Assembly (NCBI GenBank): GCA_023399275.1 | Contig: JAEWQH010000128.1 | Location: 1 to 29,517 of the forward strand | Direction: 5' to 3' | DNA length: 29,517 bases | From: Bacillota bacterium | Lineage (GTDB): Bacteria > Bacillota > Clostridia > Christensenellales > CAG-138 | Shown: piece by piece, positions 1-8,089 of the stretch | Layout: each line of letters begins with the position of its first letter | How positions within the stretch are numbered: the first letter of the stretch is position 1 | The notes under the pieces: model-generated | Databases searched by the model: none | What the model was told of the DNA's origin: nothing | Seen by the model: the letters and a program-made list of their open reading frames with translations, nothing else | Program-made: the position numbers and the translations under genes

Positions 1-500
1 CTGCTTGAAAGGTGCAGCCCGAATACGGCGTCCACCCCCTCGAGCACGCCCGCGCGGACAAGCTCGACAGCCCCGCCGGGCGGCAGCTCCTCCGCATGCT
101 GGAAGATCAGGCGCGCCTCGCCGCAAAAGCTCTCCCGATGTTCGCACAGCAGCCGCGCAAGCGCGAGCTGCATGGCGGCGTGCCCGTCATGTCCGCAGGC
201 GTGCATCACACCCGGGGACACCGAGCAGTACGGCAGGTCGTTTTCCTCCTGCACGGGCAGCGCGTCGATATCCGCGCGAAACGCGACGACGGCGGGGCTG
301 CCTGCCTTCGCGCCAAAGATACGCGCGACCAGCCCGGTCTTCGTCGGCCGGGCGATCTCGTCCACGCCGATCTCGCGCAAGCGCCGCTCCAGCCAAAGCG
401 TCGTCTGCGTCTCTTCAAACGAAAGCTCCGGGTTTTGGTGCAGGTATCTGCGCCAGTCGATCAGCTCCGTCTCTATGGCGCGCACTTCCGGGTCAAACAT
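1..500 (-). CDS. M20 family amidohydrolase, N-terminal part (cut by window edge)
   Basis: This is the N-terminal 166 residues of a metal-dependent amidohydrolase of the M20D type (hippurate hydrolase, IAA-amino acid hydrolase or N-acetyl-diaminopimelate deacetylase-like). The frame stays open to position 1, so the C-terminal part lies outside the window. The protein opens with MFDPEVRAIETELIDWRR and shows FRADIDALPVQEE followed by HACGHDGH, the first metal-binding block of the family, then FQHAEELPPGGA with the typical catalytic/metal-bridging Glu. The ATG at 500 follows GGAGG at a good distance. It is the last visible gene of a minus-strand operon, 20 bp after the alcohol dehydrogenase stop. 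The family is clear, but the substrate cannot be told from this fragment. Confidence 0.88.
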   Translation of the reverse strand, partial: MFDPEVRAIETELIDWRRYLHQNPELSFEETQTTLWLERRLREIGVDEIARPTKTGLVARIFGAKAGSPAVVAFRADIDALPVQEENDLPYCSVSPGVMHACGHDGHAAMQLALARLLCEHRESFCGEARLIFQHAEELPPGGAVELVRAGVLEGVDAVFGLHLSS

Positions 501-520
501 CGCTCTTCCTCCGCATCCTT

Positions 521-1591
521 TTAAAATGTATCCGCCGGTATCGGCTTTTGTGGTTCATATGGCGTGACGACCCACTTGATGCAGCCGTCCCTCTGATTTG
601 CAAAGATGTCGTATCCGCGCATGATGTCGTTGAGCGGCGCGCGGTGCGTGATCATGAGGCCCGTGTCAAGCCGGCCCGCCTCGATGAGGCGCATGATCTC
701 GGGGCAGCGGCTTGCGTCCACACCGCCGGCTTTAAACGTCAGATTCTTGCCATACATCCGCTGCAGCGGCAGTGACTGCGCGTTTTCGTATAGCGCGACC
801 ACCACCACCACGGCGTTCGGCCGCGCCGCCTGCCAGGCCAGTTCAAAGGTGTTCTGCGCGCCCGCCACCTCGAAGACCACATCCGCCCCGCGCCCGTCCG
901 TCAACGCGCGTACGGTCTCAATCACATCCGCGGTTTTCGGGTTGACGGTCACATCGCAAAGCCCCCGCTCCTTTGCCAGCGCGAGACGCGCGTCGTTGAC
1001 ATCCGCCGCCACGATCACCGCCGGGCCAAACAGCCGTGCGGACATCATGGTGGTCAACCCCGTCGGGCCCGCGCCGAGCACGAGCACCACGTCCGCCGGG
1101 CGGATCTCGCCGATCCCCGCGGCCCAGTAGCCCGTCGCCAGCACGTCCCCAACGAAGAGCGCCTGCTCGTAGGAGATCGAATCCGGAATGCGCGTGCAGC
1201 TCATATCCGCCGTCGGCACCCGCACATACTCCGCCTGCCCGCCGTCGATACGGCAGCCGAGCTCCCAGCCGCCCTCGATGCAGTTGTTGACGTATCCGCG
1301 GCGGCAGAAGAAGCATTCACCACAAAAGCTCTCCACGTTGACCGCCACGCGCTCACCCGCGGCGTGCTTCTTTACGCCGGAACCGACCTCGACGATCTCC
1401 CCCACGAACTCATGCCCCAGCACCACGCCTTCCCGCGCGCGGGGGACTCCTCCATTTCGAATATGCAGATCGCTCGAGCAGATGGATGCGCGCACGACCT
1501 TCACGATCGCGTCGCGCGGCTCCCGTATTTCCGGCATGGGCCTGTCGACCAGGCGCACCGTGCCTTTTTTTTCATAGATGACCGCTTTCAT
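521..1591 (-). CDS. Zinc-dependent alcohol dehydrogenase (MDR family)
   Basis: A 356-residue medium-chain dehydrogenase/reductase, the usual length for the family. Catalytic zinc ligands are visible as C38 and the GHE pair H60/E61. The structural zinc site is the four cysteines C90, C93, C96 and C104. The Rossmann nucleotide-binding motif is GAGPTG at 173-178. It should oxidise an alcohol or polyol with NAD(P)+; relatives include sorbitol, threonine and galactitol-phosphate dehydrogenases, and the sequence alone does not choose between them. The ATG follows GGGGAGAGAGG. The gene sits 16 bp after the flavodoxin-fold oxidoreductase and 20 bp before the M20 gene, so the three are probably co-transcribed with the ribokinase. 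Confidence 0.93.
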   Translation of the reverse strand: MKAVIYEKKGTVRLVDRPMPEIREPRDAIVKVVRASICSSDLHIRNGGVPRAREGVVLGHEFVGEIVEVGSGVKKHAAGERVAVNVESFCGECFFCRRGYVNNCIEGGWELGCRIDGGQAEYVRVPTADMSCTRIPDSISYEQALFVGDVLATGYWAAGIGEIRPADVVLVLGAGPTGLTTMMSARLFGPAVIVAADVNDARLALAKERGLCDVTVNPKTADVIETVRALTDGRGADVVFEVAGAQNTFELAWQAARPNAVVVVVALYENAQSLPLQRMYGKNLTFKAGGVDASRCPEIMRLIEAGRLDTGLMITHRAPLNDIMRGYDIFANQRDGCIKWVVTPYEPQKPIPADTF

Positions 1592-1607
1592 GTGCCTCTC
1601 TCCCCGT

Positions 1608-2201
1608 TTAAAACACTCTTGCCCGGTCCTGCGCGCTTACGATCGCACGGCGCAGGATTTCCTCTGCCGGCTCCAGGCCGAGATCCAGCCCGTCCGCCGC
1701 GACATAGTCAAACGCCGGGATGCCGAAGAACTTCGCCATATCTTGCAGGTACTTCGTGCCGTTGTCCATGCCGCTGCCCTCCAGCGCGCCGCCGCGCGTG
1801 GTCAAAAACAGCATCTTCTCCGCGCGGCAGACGCCAAAGCAACCGTTTTGCTCGTCGCAGTCAAACGTGATTCCCTGCACGCAGAGGTTTTCGATGTAGA
1901 TCTTCAGCAGCGCGGGAAAGCTCAGGTCCCAAAACGGCGCGGCGATGATGATCCGCTCCGCCTGCCGAAATTGATGTGCGTAGCGAAAGCGCGGGTGCTC
2001 CAGCGCGCCGCACGCAAGAAGGCGCTCCCGCTGCCAGAAAAACCCACCCTGAAGCGGAAGGATCGGCTCGTCCATAAGCGTCAGCCGCTCGATCTGCACA
2101 TCCTCCCGCGCACCGTATGCCGCGAGAAACGCCTCCGCCAGCTGCCGCGTGCGGCTCTGCCCGCCGCGGATGCAGCAATCGATATAGAGCGCCTTCGTCA
2201 T
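1608..2201 (-). CDS. Flavodoxin_2-type NAD(P)H-dependent oxidoreductase
   Basis: A 197-residue cytoplasmic flavoprotein of the NAD(P)H dehydrogenase (quinone)/azoreductase family. It begins MTKALYIDCCIRGGQSRTRQ, a beta strand and phosphate-binding loop for FMN. It carries the family block AAPFWDLSFPALLKIYIENL near residues 75-95 and an LTTRGG flavin loop. The reading frame is open further upstream, but that extension is the antisense shadow of the kinase gene. The ATG at 2201 overlaps the kinase stop codon as ATGA, with GGGGTGG upstream, so this start is preferred. The overlap implies translational coupling to the sugar kinase. The electron acceptor is not predictable. Confidence 0.87.
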   Translation of the reverse strand: MTKALYIDCCIRGGQSRTRQLAEAFLAAYGAREDVQIERLTLMDEPILPLQGGFFWQRERLLACGALEHPRFRYAHQFRQAERIIIAAPFWDLSFPALLKIYIENLCVQGITFDCDEQNGCFGVCRAEKMLFLTTRGGALEGSGMDNGTKYLQDMAKFFGIPAFDYVAADGLDLGLEPAEEILRRAIVSAQDRARVF

Positions 2202-3127
2202 CGCCAGCCACCCCATTCGCCAAGCGGGCCGAGCGTGCCATCCCCGAGCGCGGCAAGCACCTCGCCGCGCAGCGGCACCGAGTCCGCCGCGCCCATCACC
2301 CCGACGCATAGGGAGGATGCCGCGGTGGCAAGCTCGAGCGCCTGCGCAAGATTTTTTCCGTCCAGCATCTCCGTCAAAAAATATCCTGAGAAGGTATCCC
2401 CCGCCGCCGTGGTATCCACCACCTTGACGGAGTAGATGCCGCTCTTTGCGCTCTCCTGCCCGCGGGCGCAAACCGCGCCGCGCTTTCCGAGCGTGAGCAG
2501 CACGTTCATCCGCGGATAGCGCGCGGCAAGCGTCGGCAGGATATCCGCCTCGCGCCCGCATCCCGCGATGGTCGCACCTTCCATCTCGTTGACCACAAGC
2601 CAGTCTACAAGCTCCAGCGGATAGGAAAACACCTTCTCATCCATAGGCGCCGCATTGATGGCGACCTGAAGCCCCCGCTTATGCGCCTTTTCGATGACGG
2701 AGCCGACGAGGTTCGTCTCGTTCTGCACGAGCACCATCCCTTCGCTGCCGAACGCCTCCAGCGCGCGGTCGATATACACCTCCGTCAGCGCCTGGTTCGT
2801 TCCGCCATAGAGCAGAATGCAGTTCTGCCCGCGGTCGTCCACCTGTATGATCGCGTGGCCGGAGACGCTGTTTGAGCGCTCCAGCAGCGAGAGGTTCACG
2901 CCGTTTTCGCGGAGCTTTTCATAGAGCATGCCCCCGTCGGAGCCGATCAGGCCCGTGTGCCAAACCTCCGCCCCCGCGCGCGCCGCGGCGACGGATTGGT
3001 TGAGCCCCTTGCCGCCGCAGTGCGTCTCCAAAGACCGGCTGGATTTCGTCTCTCCTGGGCGGACAAACGTATCCACCCGGTAGACCTGGTCGAGATTGAG
3101 CGAGCCAAAGTTGAGAATTCTGGCCAA
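2198..3127 (-). CDS. rbsK: Ribokinase-like PfkB carbohydrate kinase
   Basis: A 309-residue PfkB-family kinase, the normal ribokinase length. It shows the N-terminal substrate loop with CGGKGLNQSVAAARAG (residues 38-52) and the C-terminal ATP/anion-hole signature DTTAAGDTFSGYF (238-250), with D244 as the expected catalytic base. It probably phosphorylates ribose to ribose-5-phosphate, which fits the nucleoside hydrolases and phosphorylase nearby; other sugars or nucleosides are possible. The start codon is TTG at 3125-3127, supported by GGAGG eight bases upstream and the absence of a nearby in-frame ATG. It is first in a four-gene minus-strand operon and divergent from the phosphorylase gene. 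No convincing promoter was identified in the 161-bp divergent gap. Confidence 0.88.
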   Translation of the reverse strand: MARILNFGSLNLDQVYRVDTFVRPGETKSSRSLETHCGGKGLNQSVAAARAGAEVWHTGLIGSDGGMLYEKLRENGVNLSLLERSNSVSGHAIIQVDDRGQNCILLYGGTNQALTEVYIDRALEAFGSEGMVLVQNETNLVGSVIEKAHKRGLQVAINAAPMDEKVFSYPLELVDWLVVNEMEGATIAGCGREADILPTLAARYPRMNVLLTLGKRGAVCARGQESAKSGIYSVKVVDTTAAGDTFSGYFLTEMLDGKNLAQALELATAASSLCVGVMGAADSVPLRGEVLAALGDGTLGPLGEWGGWR

Positions 3128-3288
3128 AGTTTGTGCCTCCGTTTCGTTTTCGATGGCGCTTTTCGGCGGCGCGTATGATAAAATGGGATTGTTCCGCTTG
3201 CCCTTTGCGGCGGACGACCGGCCCGCACAAAAGGAAATGGGTTCCCTGTCATTTTAACACATTTTGACTCGATAAGGAGCGATTTGCC

Positions 3289-4032
3289 ATGCCGCTTTTG
3301 CAACCCCATATCCGACTGGAGAGCAGTCACGGCGCAACCTGCGCGCTTCTGCCGGGCGACCCCGCGCGGCTTGATCGCATCAAGGCGTTTCTAGGCGAGC
3401 CGCAGGAACTGGCTTACAACCGCGAGTACCGCAGCCTCGTCGGCAGCTACGGGGGCATCCGTGTGCTCGCGGTGTCCACGGGCATCGGCGGCTCCTCCGC
3501 CGGCATCGCCGTGGAGGAGCTGAAAAACCTCGGCGTAAAAAACATGATCCGCATCGGCAGCTGCGGCGCGCTGCAGCCGCAGGTCAAGATCGGCGATCTG
3601 ATCCTCGTCTGCGGCGCGGTGCGCGACGACGGCGCGAGCAAGACCTACATCGATCCCGTCTTCCCCGCCGTGCCGGACACGGAGCTGCTCTTGGCGTGCA
3701 TCCGCGCCGCAAAAGCGCGGGGCTGCCGCTATCACACGGGCATCGCCCGCAGCCACGACAGCTTCTACACCGACCGCGAAGCGGAGATCGACGCCTACTG
3801 GTCGCAGCGCGGCGTGCTCGGCTCCGATATGGAGACCGCGGCGCTCTACACCATCGGCCATCTGCGCGGCCTGCGCACGATGAGCATCCTCAACAACGTC
3901 GTCGCGTTTGAAGAGGATACCCTCGATGCCATCGGCTCCTATGTAGACGGCGAAAGCGCCGCTATGCAGGGCGAGGAGCACGAGATAGTGACCGCGCTGG
4001 ACGCGTTTGCCGGCATCCTGCAGCCCGTTTGA
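3289..4032 (+). CDS. udp: Uridine phosphorylase-type nucleoside phosphorylase
   Basis: A 247-residue member of the PNP_UDP_1 family. Visible are the phosphate-binding start LLPGDPARLDRI, the STGIGGSSAGIAVEEL strand-helix block, RIGSCGAL, and GSDMETAALYTIG, the conserved Met-Glu segment that contacts ribose. The enzyme would cleave uridine, or another nucleoside, with phosphate to the base plus ribose-1-phosphate in the cytoplasm. The ATG follows AAGGAG. It is one of few plus-strand genes here and is transcribed away from the ribokinase operon. It ends 58 bp before the convergent end of the nucleoside transporter operon, with a shared hairpin between them. The family is certain, but a preference for uridine over purine nucleosides is inferred from overall resemblance only. 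Confidence 0.87.
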   Translation: MPLLQPHIRLESSHGATCALLPGDPARLDRIKAFLGEPQELAYNREYRSLVGSYGGIRVLAVSTGIGGSSAGIAVEELKNLGVKNMIRIGSCGALQPQVKIGDLILVCGAVRDDGASKTYIDPVFPAVPDTELLLACIRAAKARGCRYHTGIARSHDSFYTDREAEIDAYWSQRGVLGSDMETAALYTIGHLRGLRTMSILNNVVAFEEDTLDAIGSYVDGESAAMQGEEHEIVTALDAFAGILQPV

Positions 4033-4059
4033 TCCGGCGCGCCTTCATAAAAGAACCGC

Positions 4060-4083
4060 GGCCTTTGCCATCTGGCAAAGGCC
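4060..4083 (-). terminator. Terminator of the nucleoside transport/hydrolase operon
   Basis: A perfect 10-bp stem (GGCCTTTGCC with its complement) around a 4-base loop lies just past the stop codon of the second nucleoside hydrolase. On the minus strand it is followed after four bases by TTCTTTTAT, a U-rich tail, so it best serves the minus-strand operon. It may also stop the convergent phosphorylase transcript, although no T-run follows on that side. Confidence 0.85.
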
Positions 4084-4090
4084 GTTGCGC

Positions 4091-5023
4091 TTATGTTCCG
4101 TATTTTGCCATGATCTCGAACACGCGCCGTTTAAAAGCCTCCCGGTCCACCTTGGTGACGATATAGGCGTTGTGCTCCATCTGCTTGTCGCTGTAAAGGT
4201 CGGTCACGGTCTTACCGCGCGTAAGCAGGCCCTTCGTCTCCACGCGGATACCCACGTGGTCGGTCTGGAAATAGGAGTCGTCATCCGCGTAGAGCACCGT
4301 CACGGGGTCGTGGAACGCCACGCCGGGCATATCGAACCCCCGGTAATACTTCAGGATGCCCTGCATCACGTCGCGCGCGAACACGGCCTGTCTGGAGCCG
4401 AGCGCGGCGATCGCGTCGAGCTCCTGCCCCGTGATGTAGGATGCCATCGTCACATCCAGCCCGCACATATAGACGGGTGCACCGCAGGAGAAGACCATGT
4501 CGGCCGCCTCGGGATCGACATAGATATTGAACTCCGCAGCGGGCGTGATGTTCCCGCCGGCCGCGGCGCCGCCCATGATCACGATGCGCTTGATGAGCGA
4601 GGGCAGCTCCCGATACTTGGCCAGCGCAAGGCCAAGGTTGGTCAGCGGGCCGATCGCGACGACGACCAGCTCGCCCGCATAGTGCTTTGCGGTCTCATAG
4701 ATCGCGTCCCAGGCGGGCAGCGTCTCCGGCTTTTTCTTCGGCTCCGGCAGATCGAGGTCGCCCAGGCCGTTTTCTCCGTGTACATAGTGCGCCGTGACCG
4801 GTTCGCAGAACATGGGCTTTTCCGCCCCGCGGTAGACCGGCACGTCGATTCCGGCGATCTCCAGCACGCGCAGCGTATTCGCCGTGGTCTTGTCGATCTC
4901 CACGTTGCCCGCAACGCTCGTCACCGCGACGAGCTCCATCGTGTTGAGATATTTGCACAGCAGGATGGCGATCGCGTCGTCCACACCCGTGTCGCAGTCC
5001 AGCAGCATCGGCAGCTTGTTCAT
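4091..5023 (-). CDS. Nucleoside hydrolase B (IUNH family)
   Basis: A 310-residue inosine-uridine preferring nucleoside hydrolase-type enzyme that hydrolyses N-glycosidic bonds of ribonucleosides to base plus ribose. The Ca2+-binding N-terminal motif is DCDTGVDDAIAILL. The later FHDPVTV supplies the His-Asp pair expected in the base/metal pocket, and AEFNIYVDPEAADMVF is the family's ribose-binding block. The ATG at 5023 follows AAAGGGGGC and lies 4 bp after the stop of hydrolase A; a longer reading frame upstream only overlaps that gene. It is last in the transporter operon before the terminator. Its motif differs from hydrolase A (DTGVDD against DPGHDD), suggesting different base preference rather than a recent duplication. 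Confidence 0.92.
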   Translation of the reverse strand: MNKLPMLLDCDTGVDDAIAILLCKYLNTMELVAVTSVAGNVEIDKTTANTLRVLEIAGIDVPVYRGAEKPMFCEPVTAHYVHGENGLGDLDLPEPKKKPETLPAWDAIYETAKHYAGELVVVAIGPLTNLGLALAKYRELPSLIKRIVIMGGAAAGGNITPAAEFNIYVDPEAADMVFSCGAPVYMCGLDVTMASYITGQELDAIAALGSRQAVFARDVMQGILKYYRGFDMPGVAFHDPVTVLYADDDSYFQTDHVGIRVETKGLLTRGKTVTDLYSDKQMEHNAYIVTKVDREAFKRRVFEIMAKYGT

Positions 5024-5027
5024 ACGC

Positions 5028-5969
5028 TTACGCCCCCTTTCCATAGTGCCCGGCCGCAAGCACCAGCAGGTCGACAAACGCCTTGCGGTCGATGCCCGTG
5101 ATCACCCGCGCATTGGCGGGCTTCTTCCATACACCGAGCCGGTCGCCCACCGTAGCGCCGCGGCAGTAGTCGCCCGTGGTCTCGACGGCGACATACATCT
5201 CCTCGACGGTCAGTATCTCCGGCTTGATCAACGCCGCAACCGCGACCGCGTCGTGCACGGGCGCGCCGGGGTAGCCGATGCTGCGATGGAAGCCGTAGAA
5301 GAAATCCAGCCACTCGGCTACGACCTTCGCCACGGGGTTTCCCACCGCGCGAATGCGCTCAAAGTCCTCCGGAAAGACCAGTGCCTGCTCCGTGACATCC
5401 AGCCCTGCCATCGTGATCGGCACGCCGCTGCGAAACACAACATCCGCAGCCTCCGGGTCGACCAGTATGTTGAACTCCGCCGCGGGCGTCCAGTTGCCAT
5501 AGCCGATGCCGCCGCCCATGAGGTAGATATGCCGGATCTTCGGCTTGAGCTGCGGGTAGAGCAGCAGCAGCGCGGCGATGTTGGTCAGCGGGCCGGTCGG
5601 AATCAGCGCCACCGGCTCCTCGCTCGCCTCCAGGACCTCGGCCATCAGCGCGCAGGCGTCGAGCCCGATCGGTTTGTCCTTCGGCTCCGGCAGCGCCGGA
5701 CCATCCAGGCCAGAGTTGCCATGCACCGTCGGCGCGATGATCGCATCCGCCACCAGCGGCTTGACGCGACCCATGGCGAGCGGCGCGTCGAGGCCGATCA
5801 GCGTCATGATACGCCCTGCGTTATAGGTCGTCTTTTGAATGGTCTGGTTGCCGCAGACCGAGGTCACCGCCTTGATGTCGAGCATGGGGCTGGCGTTTGC
5901 CAGCACCCAGGCGATGGCGTCGTCGTGACCGGGGTCGCCATCCAGTATCACTGGAATCTTCTTTGTCAT
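5028..5969 (-). CDS. Nucleoside hydrolase A (IUNH family)
   Basis: A 313-residue nucleoside hydrolase. The N-terminal calcium site is DGDPGHDDAIAW, the form typical of the pyrimidine- and inosine-cleaving Rih-type enzymes. The ribose-binding block AEFNILVDPEAADVVF and the APVHDAVAVAALI segment with the active-site His-Asp are intact. It acts in the cytoplasm on imported nucleosides, giving free base and ribose. The ATG follows GAGGTGAAG. It lies 42 bp after the second permease gene and 4 bp before hydrolase B, so importer and hydrolases form one transcription unit. Exact specificity cannot be read from the sequence. Confidence 0.93.
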   Translation of the reverse strand: MTKKIPVILDGDPGHDDAIAWVLANASPMLDIKAVTSVCGNQTIQKTTYNAGRIMTLIGLDAPLAMGRVKPLVADAIIAPTVHGNSGLDGPALPEPKDKPIGLDACALMAEVLEASEEPVALIPTGPLTNIAALLLLYPQLKPKIRHIYLMGGGIGYGNWTPAAEFNILVDPEAADVVFRSGVPITMAGLDVTEQALVFPEDFERIRAVGNPVAKVVAEWLDFFYGFHRSIGYPGAPVHDAVAVAALIKPEILTVEEMYVAVETTGDYCRGATVGDRLGVWKKPANARVITGIDRKAFVDLLVLAAGHYGKGA

Positions 5970-6011
5970 ATCTTCACCTCAGAGCCGCCGCCCGGTTTGG
6001 GGCGCGGCCGG

Positions 6012-6968
6012 TCATGCTTTCGCCTCGGGGTTCTCCGCCTTGATCTTCTTGACGCGCCTGACCGTGCTCGCCGCATAGACGACAAGACCAATTATGGTCA
6101 CCACGTAGGGAATCAGCGACACGAGATAGCTCGATACGCCCTGCAGGCCGCTGACCTTCGTGCGCAGCGCCTGCGCCAGGCCAAACAACAGCGAGCTGAA
6201 CATGGCGCCGACCGGCTCGCCGCGGCCCATGGCCTGCGCCGCGAGCGCGATAAAGCCGCGGCCTGCGACCATGCCGCTGTTCCACCCCTGCGAGTAATAC
6301 ATGGACATAAACGCGCCGCCAAATCCGGCCAACGCGCCGGAGAGGGCGATCGCGATATACTTGATCTTGAGCACGCTCACGCCGATGCTTGCCGCAGCGT
6401 TTGCATTCTCACCCACCGCGCGGATATTCAGCCCCAGCGGCGTGCGGTAGAGCAGCAGCCAGATAAGCCAAACCAACAGAAACGCCAGATACGTCAGCAC
6501 CGCGTGGCCGGAGAGCACGTCGCCCAGAATCGGGATGTCCTTGATCAACGGGATGTTGACCGTCGGGATCAGGATGTTCGGGCTGACCAGCGCGCCGGTG
6601 TTTCCGCGCATGCCGGTGAACATATACAGCAGAAAGATCGTGCCGCCCGTGCCCATCATGTTGACCGCGATACCGGCAAGGATGATATCCGTCTTGAGCT
6701 TGAGCGCGAAGAAGCCCATCATCAGCCCCAGCAGCACGCCCACGAGCATAGCGCCGATCACGCCGATGAGCCAACTCTGCGTCCAGTAGCTAAAGAGCAC
6801 CCCAAAGAGCGCCGAGATCATCATGATTCCCTCGAGGCCGATGTTGGTCACGCCCGCTTTCTCGGCGATGACCGCGCCCAGCGCCGCAAAGAGGATCGGC
6901 GCGGTGATGCGGATCACAGAGAAGAGGAACTCCGTTTTTAAGATGGTGTCCAGCAGTTGACCCCACAT
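6012..6968 (-). CDS. Nucleoside ABC transporter permease 2 (NupQ/YufQ-like)
   Basis: A 318-residue integral membrane permease of the BPD_transp_2 family, as found with BMP-type nucleoside binding proteins. It has repeated hydrophobic helices and the typical start IRITAPILFAALGAVIAEKA followed by GVTNIGLEGIMM, where the conserved Gly-Leu-Glu-Gly block lies in the early cytoplasmic loop. RAVGENANAAASIGVSV is the coupling-helix-like segment that contacts the ATPase. The ATG at 6968 shares its A with the stop of permease 1 (TAATG) and is preceded by a perfect AAGGAGGTG. The longer open frame upstream is the shadow of permease 1. It pairs with permease 1 to form the nucleoside channel. Confidence 0.92.
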   Translation of the reverse strand: MWGQLLDTILKTEFLFSVIRITAPILFAALGAVIAEKAGVTNIGLEGIMMISALFGVLFSYWTQSWLIGVIGAMLVGVLLGLMMGFFALKLKTDIILAGIAVNMMGTGGTIFLLYMFTGMRGNTGALVSPNILIPTVNIPLIKDIPILGDVLSGHAVLTYLAFLLVWLIWLLLYRTPLGLNIRAVGENANAAASIGVSVLKIKYIAIALSGALAGFGGAFMSMYYSQGWNSGMVAGRGFIALAAQAMGRGEPVGAMFSSLLFGLAQALRTKVSGLQGVSSYLVSLIPYVVTIIGLVVYAASTVRRVKKIKAENPEAKA

Positions 6969-8089
6969 TATTTGGCACCTCCTTCGGCGTTCATCGCGGC
7001 TTTTGCTAGATCCGCGCGGGTATTTCTGACCACGATCTTCTGCCGGTAGCCCGAGAGGAACTGCTCCGCGGCAAAGAAGAGGAAGATCGCGGCCTGGATG
7101 ATGTCTATCATCTCGCTCGGCACGTCGCAATACGTCGCCATGAGCTGACAGCCCTTGTTGAGGTATGCGATGAAGAACGCAGCCAGCGGAACGAGCAGAG
7201 GATTGTTCTTGGCGAGAATGGCGATGGTCACGCCCGTCCAGCCGTAGCCGGGCAGCTCCTTCCAAAGGAAGGTGCTGTAGCGGCCGAGCACCTCGATGCC
7301 GCCGCCGATACCGGAGAGCACGCCGCCGACCACCTGCGCCAGCACGATGGTTCCGCCGACCTTCATGCCGGAGTATTTGGAGAACGCCTGATTGATACCG
7401 ATCATGCGGATGGCGTAGCCCCAGCGCGTGCGGAACATCAGCAGCGCGATGATCACGACGAACACCAGCGCCACCACAAAGCCCCAGGTCAGCTTACTGC
7501 CGCCCGACACGAGCGAACCGATCTTTGCCGTGTCCGCGAAGGCGTAGGTCTGGGTCGAGCCCTTGCTGCGATCCGCAAAGTTATAGTTGAGGAAATGGAG
7601 TACGACATACATGCAGACGTAGTTGAGCATGAGGCTCGTAACCATCTCGCTCGCGCCAAGCTTGACCTTGAGCAGCGCGGGGATGAGCATGATCAATCCG
7701 CCGAGCACCGCCGCTGCGAGCACGCAGACGACCGCGTGCCAGCCGGTGTTCATGTGGAGATAGATACCGCACAGCGCCGCGACAAACCCGCCCGTCATGA
7801 CGATGCCCTCGCCCGCGAGGTTGAACTGGTTGCTCGAGAACATCACGCAGACCGCGAGACCCGTGAAGATGGTTGGGATCATCGCGGCGAGTATGGTGTA
7901 GAACGCCTGCGTATTGAAGCTCGCCGCGCCGCCGCGAATGGACACGAGCGGCCCGATGAGCAGATAGCGCAGCGCGGTAAACGGCTCATCCGAGCTGAGG
8001 AAGATAAACACGGCCCCAACGCCGAGCGCAACCAGAATGGCAGCCGCGCCGCGCACCAGCTCGAAGCCGAACATCCGCCTATCTTTCAT
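6968..8089 (-). CDS. Nucleoside ABC transporter permease 1 (NupP/YufP-like)
   Basis: A 373-residue BPD_transp_2 permease, the larger of the pair as is usual in BmpA/NupOPQ systems. It has an N-terminal helix (MFGFELVRGAAAILVALGVG) and the loop block NQFNLAGEGIVMTGGFVAA. The coupling-helix-like region RMIGINQAFSKYSGMKVG ends the cytoplasmic loop, and several further helices follow. The ATG at 8089 lies inside the last codons of the ATPase gene (11-bp overlap) and follows GGGAGGGTG. It should form the transmembrane pathway for nucleosides with permease 2 and be driven by the double ATPase. Confidence 0.92.
   Translation of the reverse strand: MKDRRMFGFELVRGAAAILVALGVGAVFIFLSSDEPFTALRYLLIGPLVSIRGGAASFNTQAFYTILAAMIPTIFTGLAVCVMFSSNQFNLAGEGIVMTGGFVAALCGIYLHMNTGWHAVVCVLAAAVLGGLIMLIPALLKVKLGASEMVTSLMLNYVCMYVVLHFLNYNFADRSKGSTQTYAFADTAKIGSLVSGGSKLTWGFVVALVFVVIIALLMFRTRWGYAIRMIGINQAFSKYSGMKVGGTIVLAQVVGGVLSGIGGGIEVLGRYSTFLWKELPGYGWTGVTIAILAKNNPLLVPLAAFFIAYLNKGCQLMATYCDVPSEMIDIIQAAIFLFFAAEQFLSGYRQKIVVRNTRADLAKAAMNAEGGAK

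Noticed and set aside
4884..6941. Long plus-strand open frame (685 codons) and similar ones at 8037-9767, 12275-13978 and 24724-26565
   Set aside because: They lie antisense to well-supported genes, are rich in Arg, His, Asp and Ala as expected for shadows of GC-rich genes, and have no ribosome binding site or family motif.
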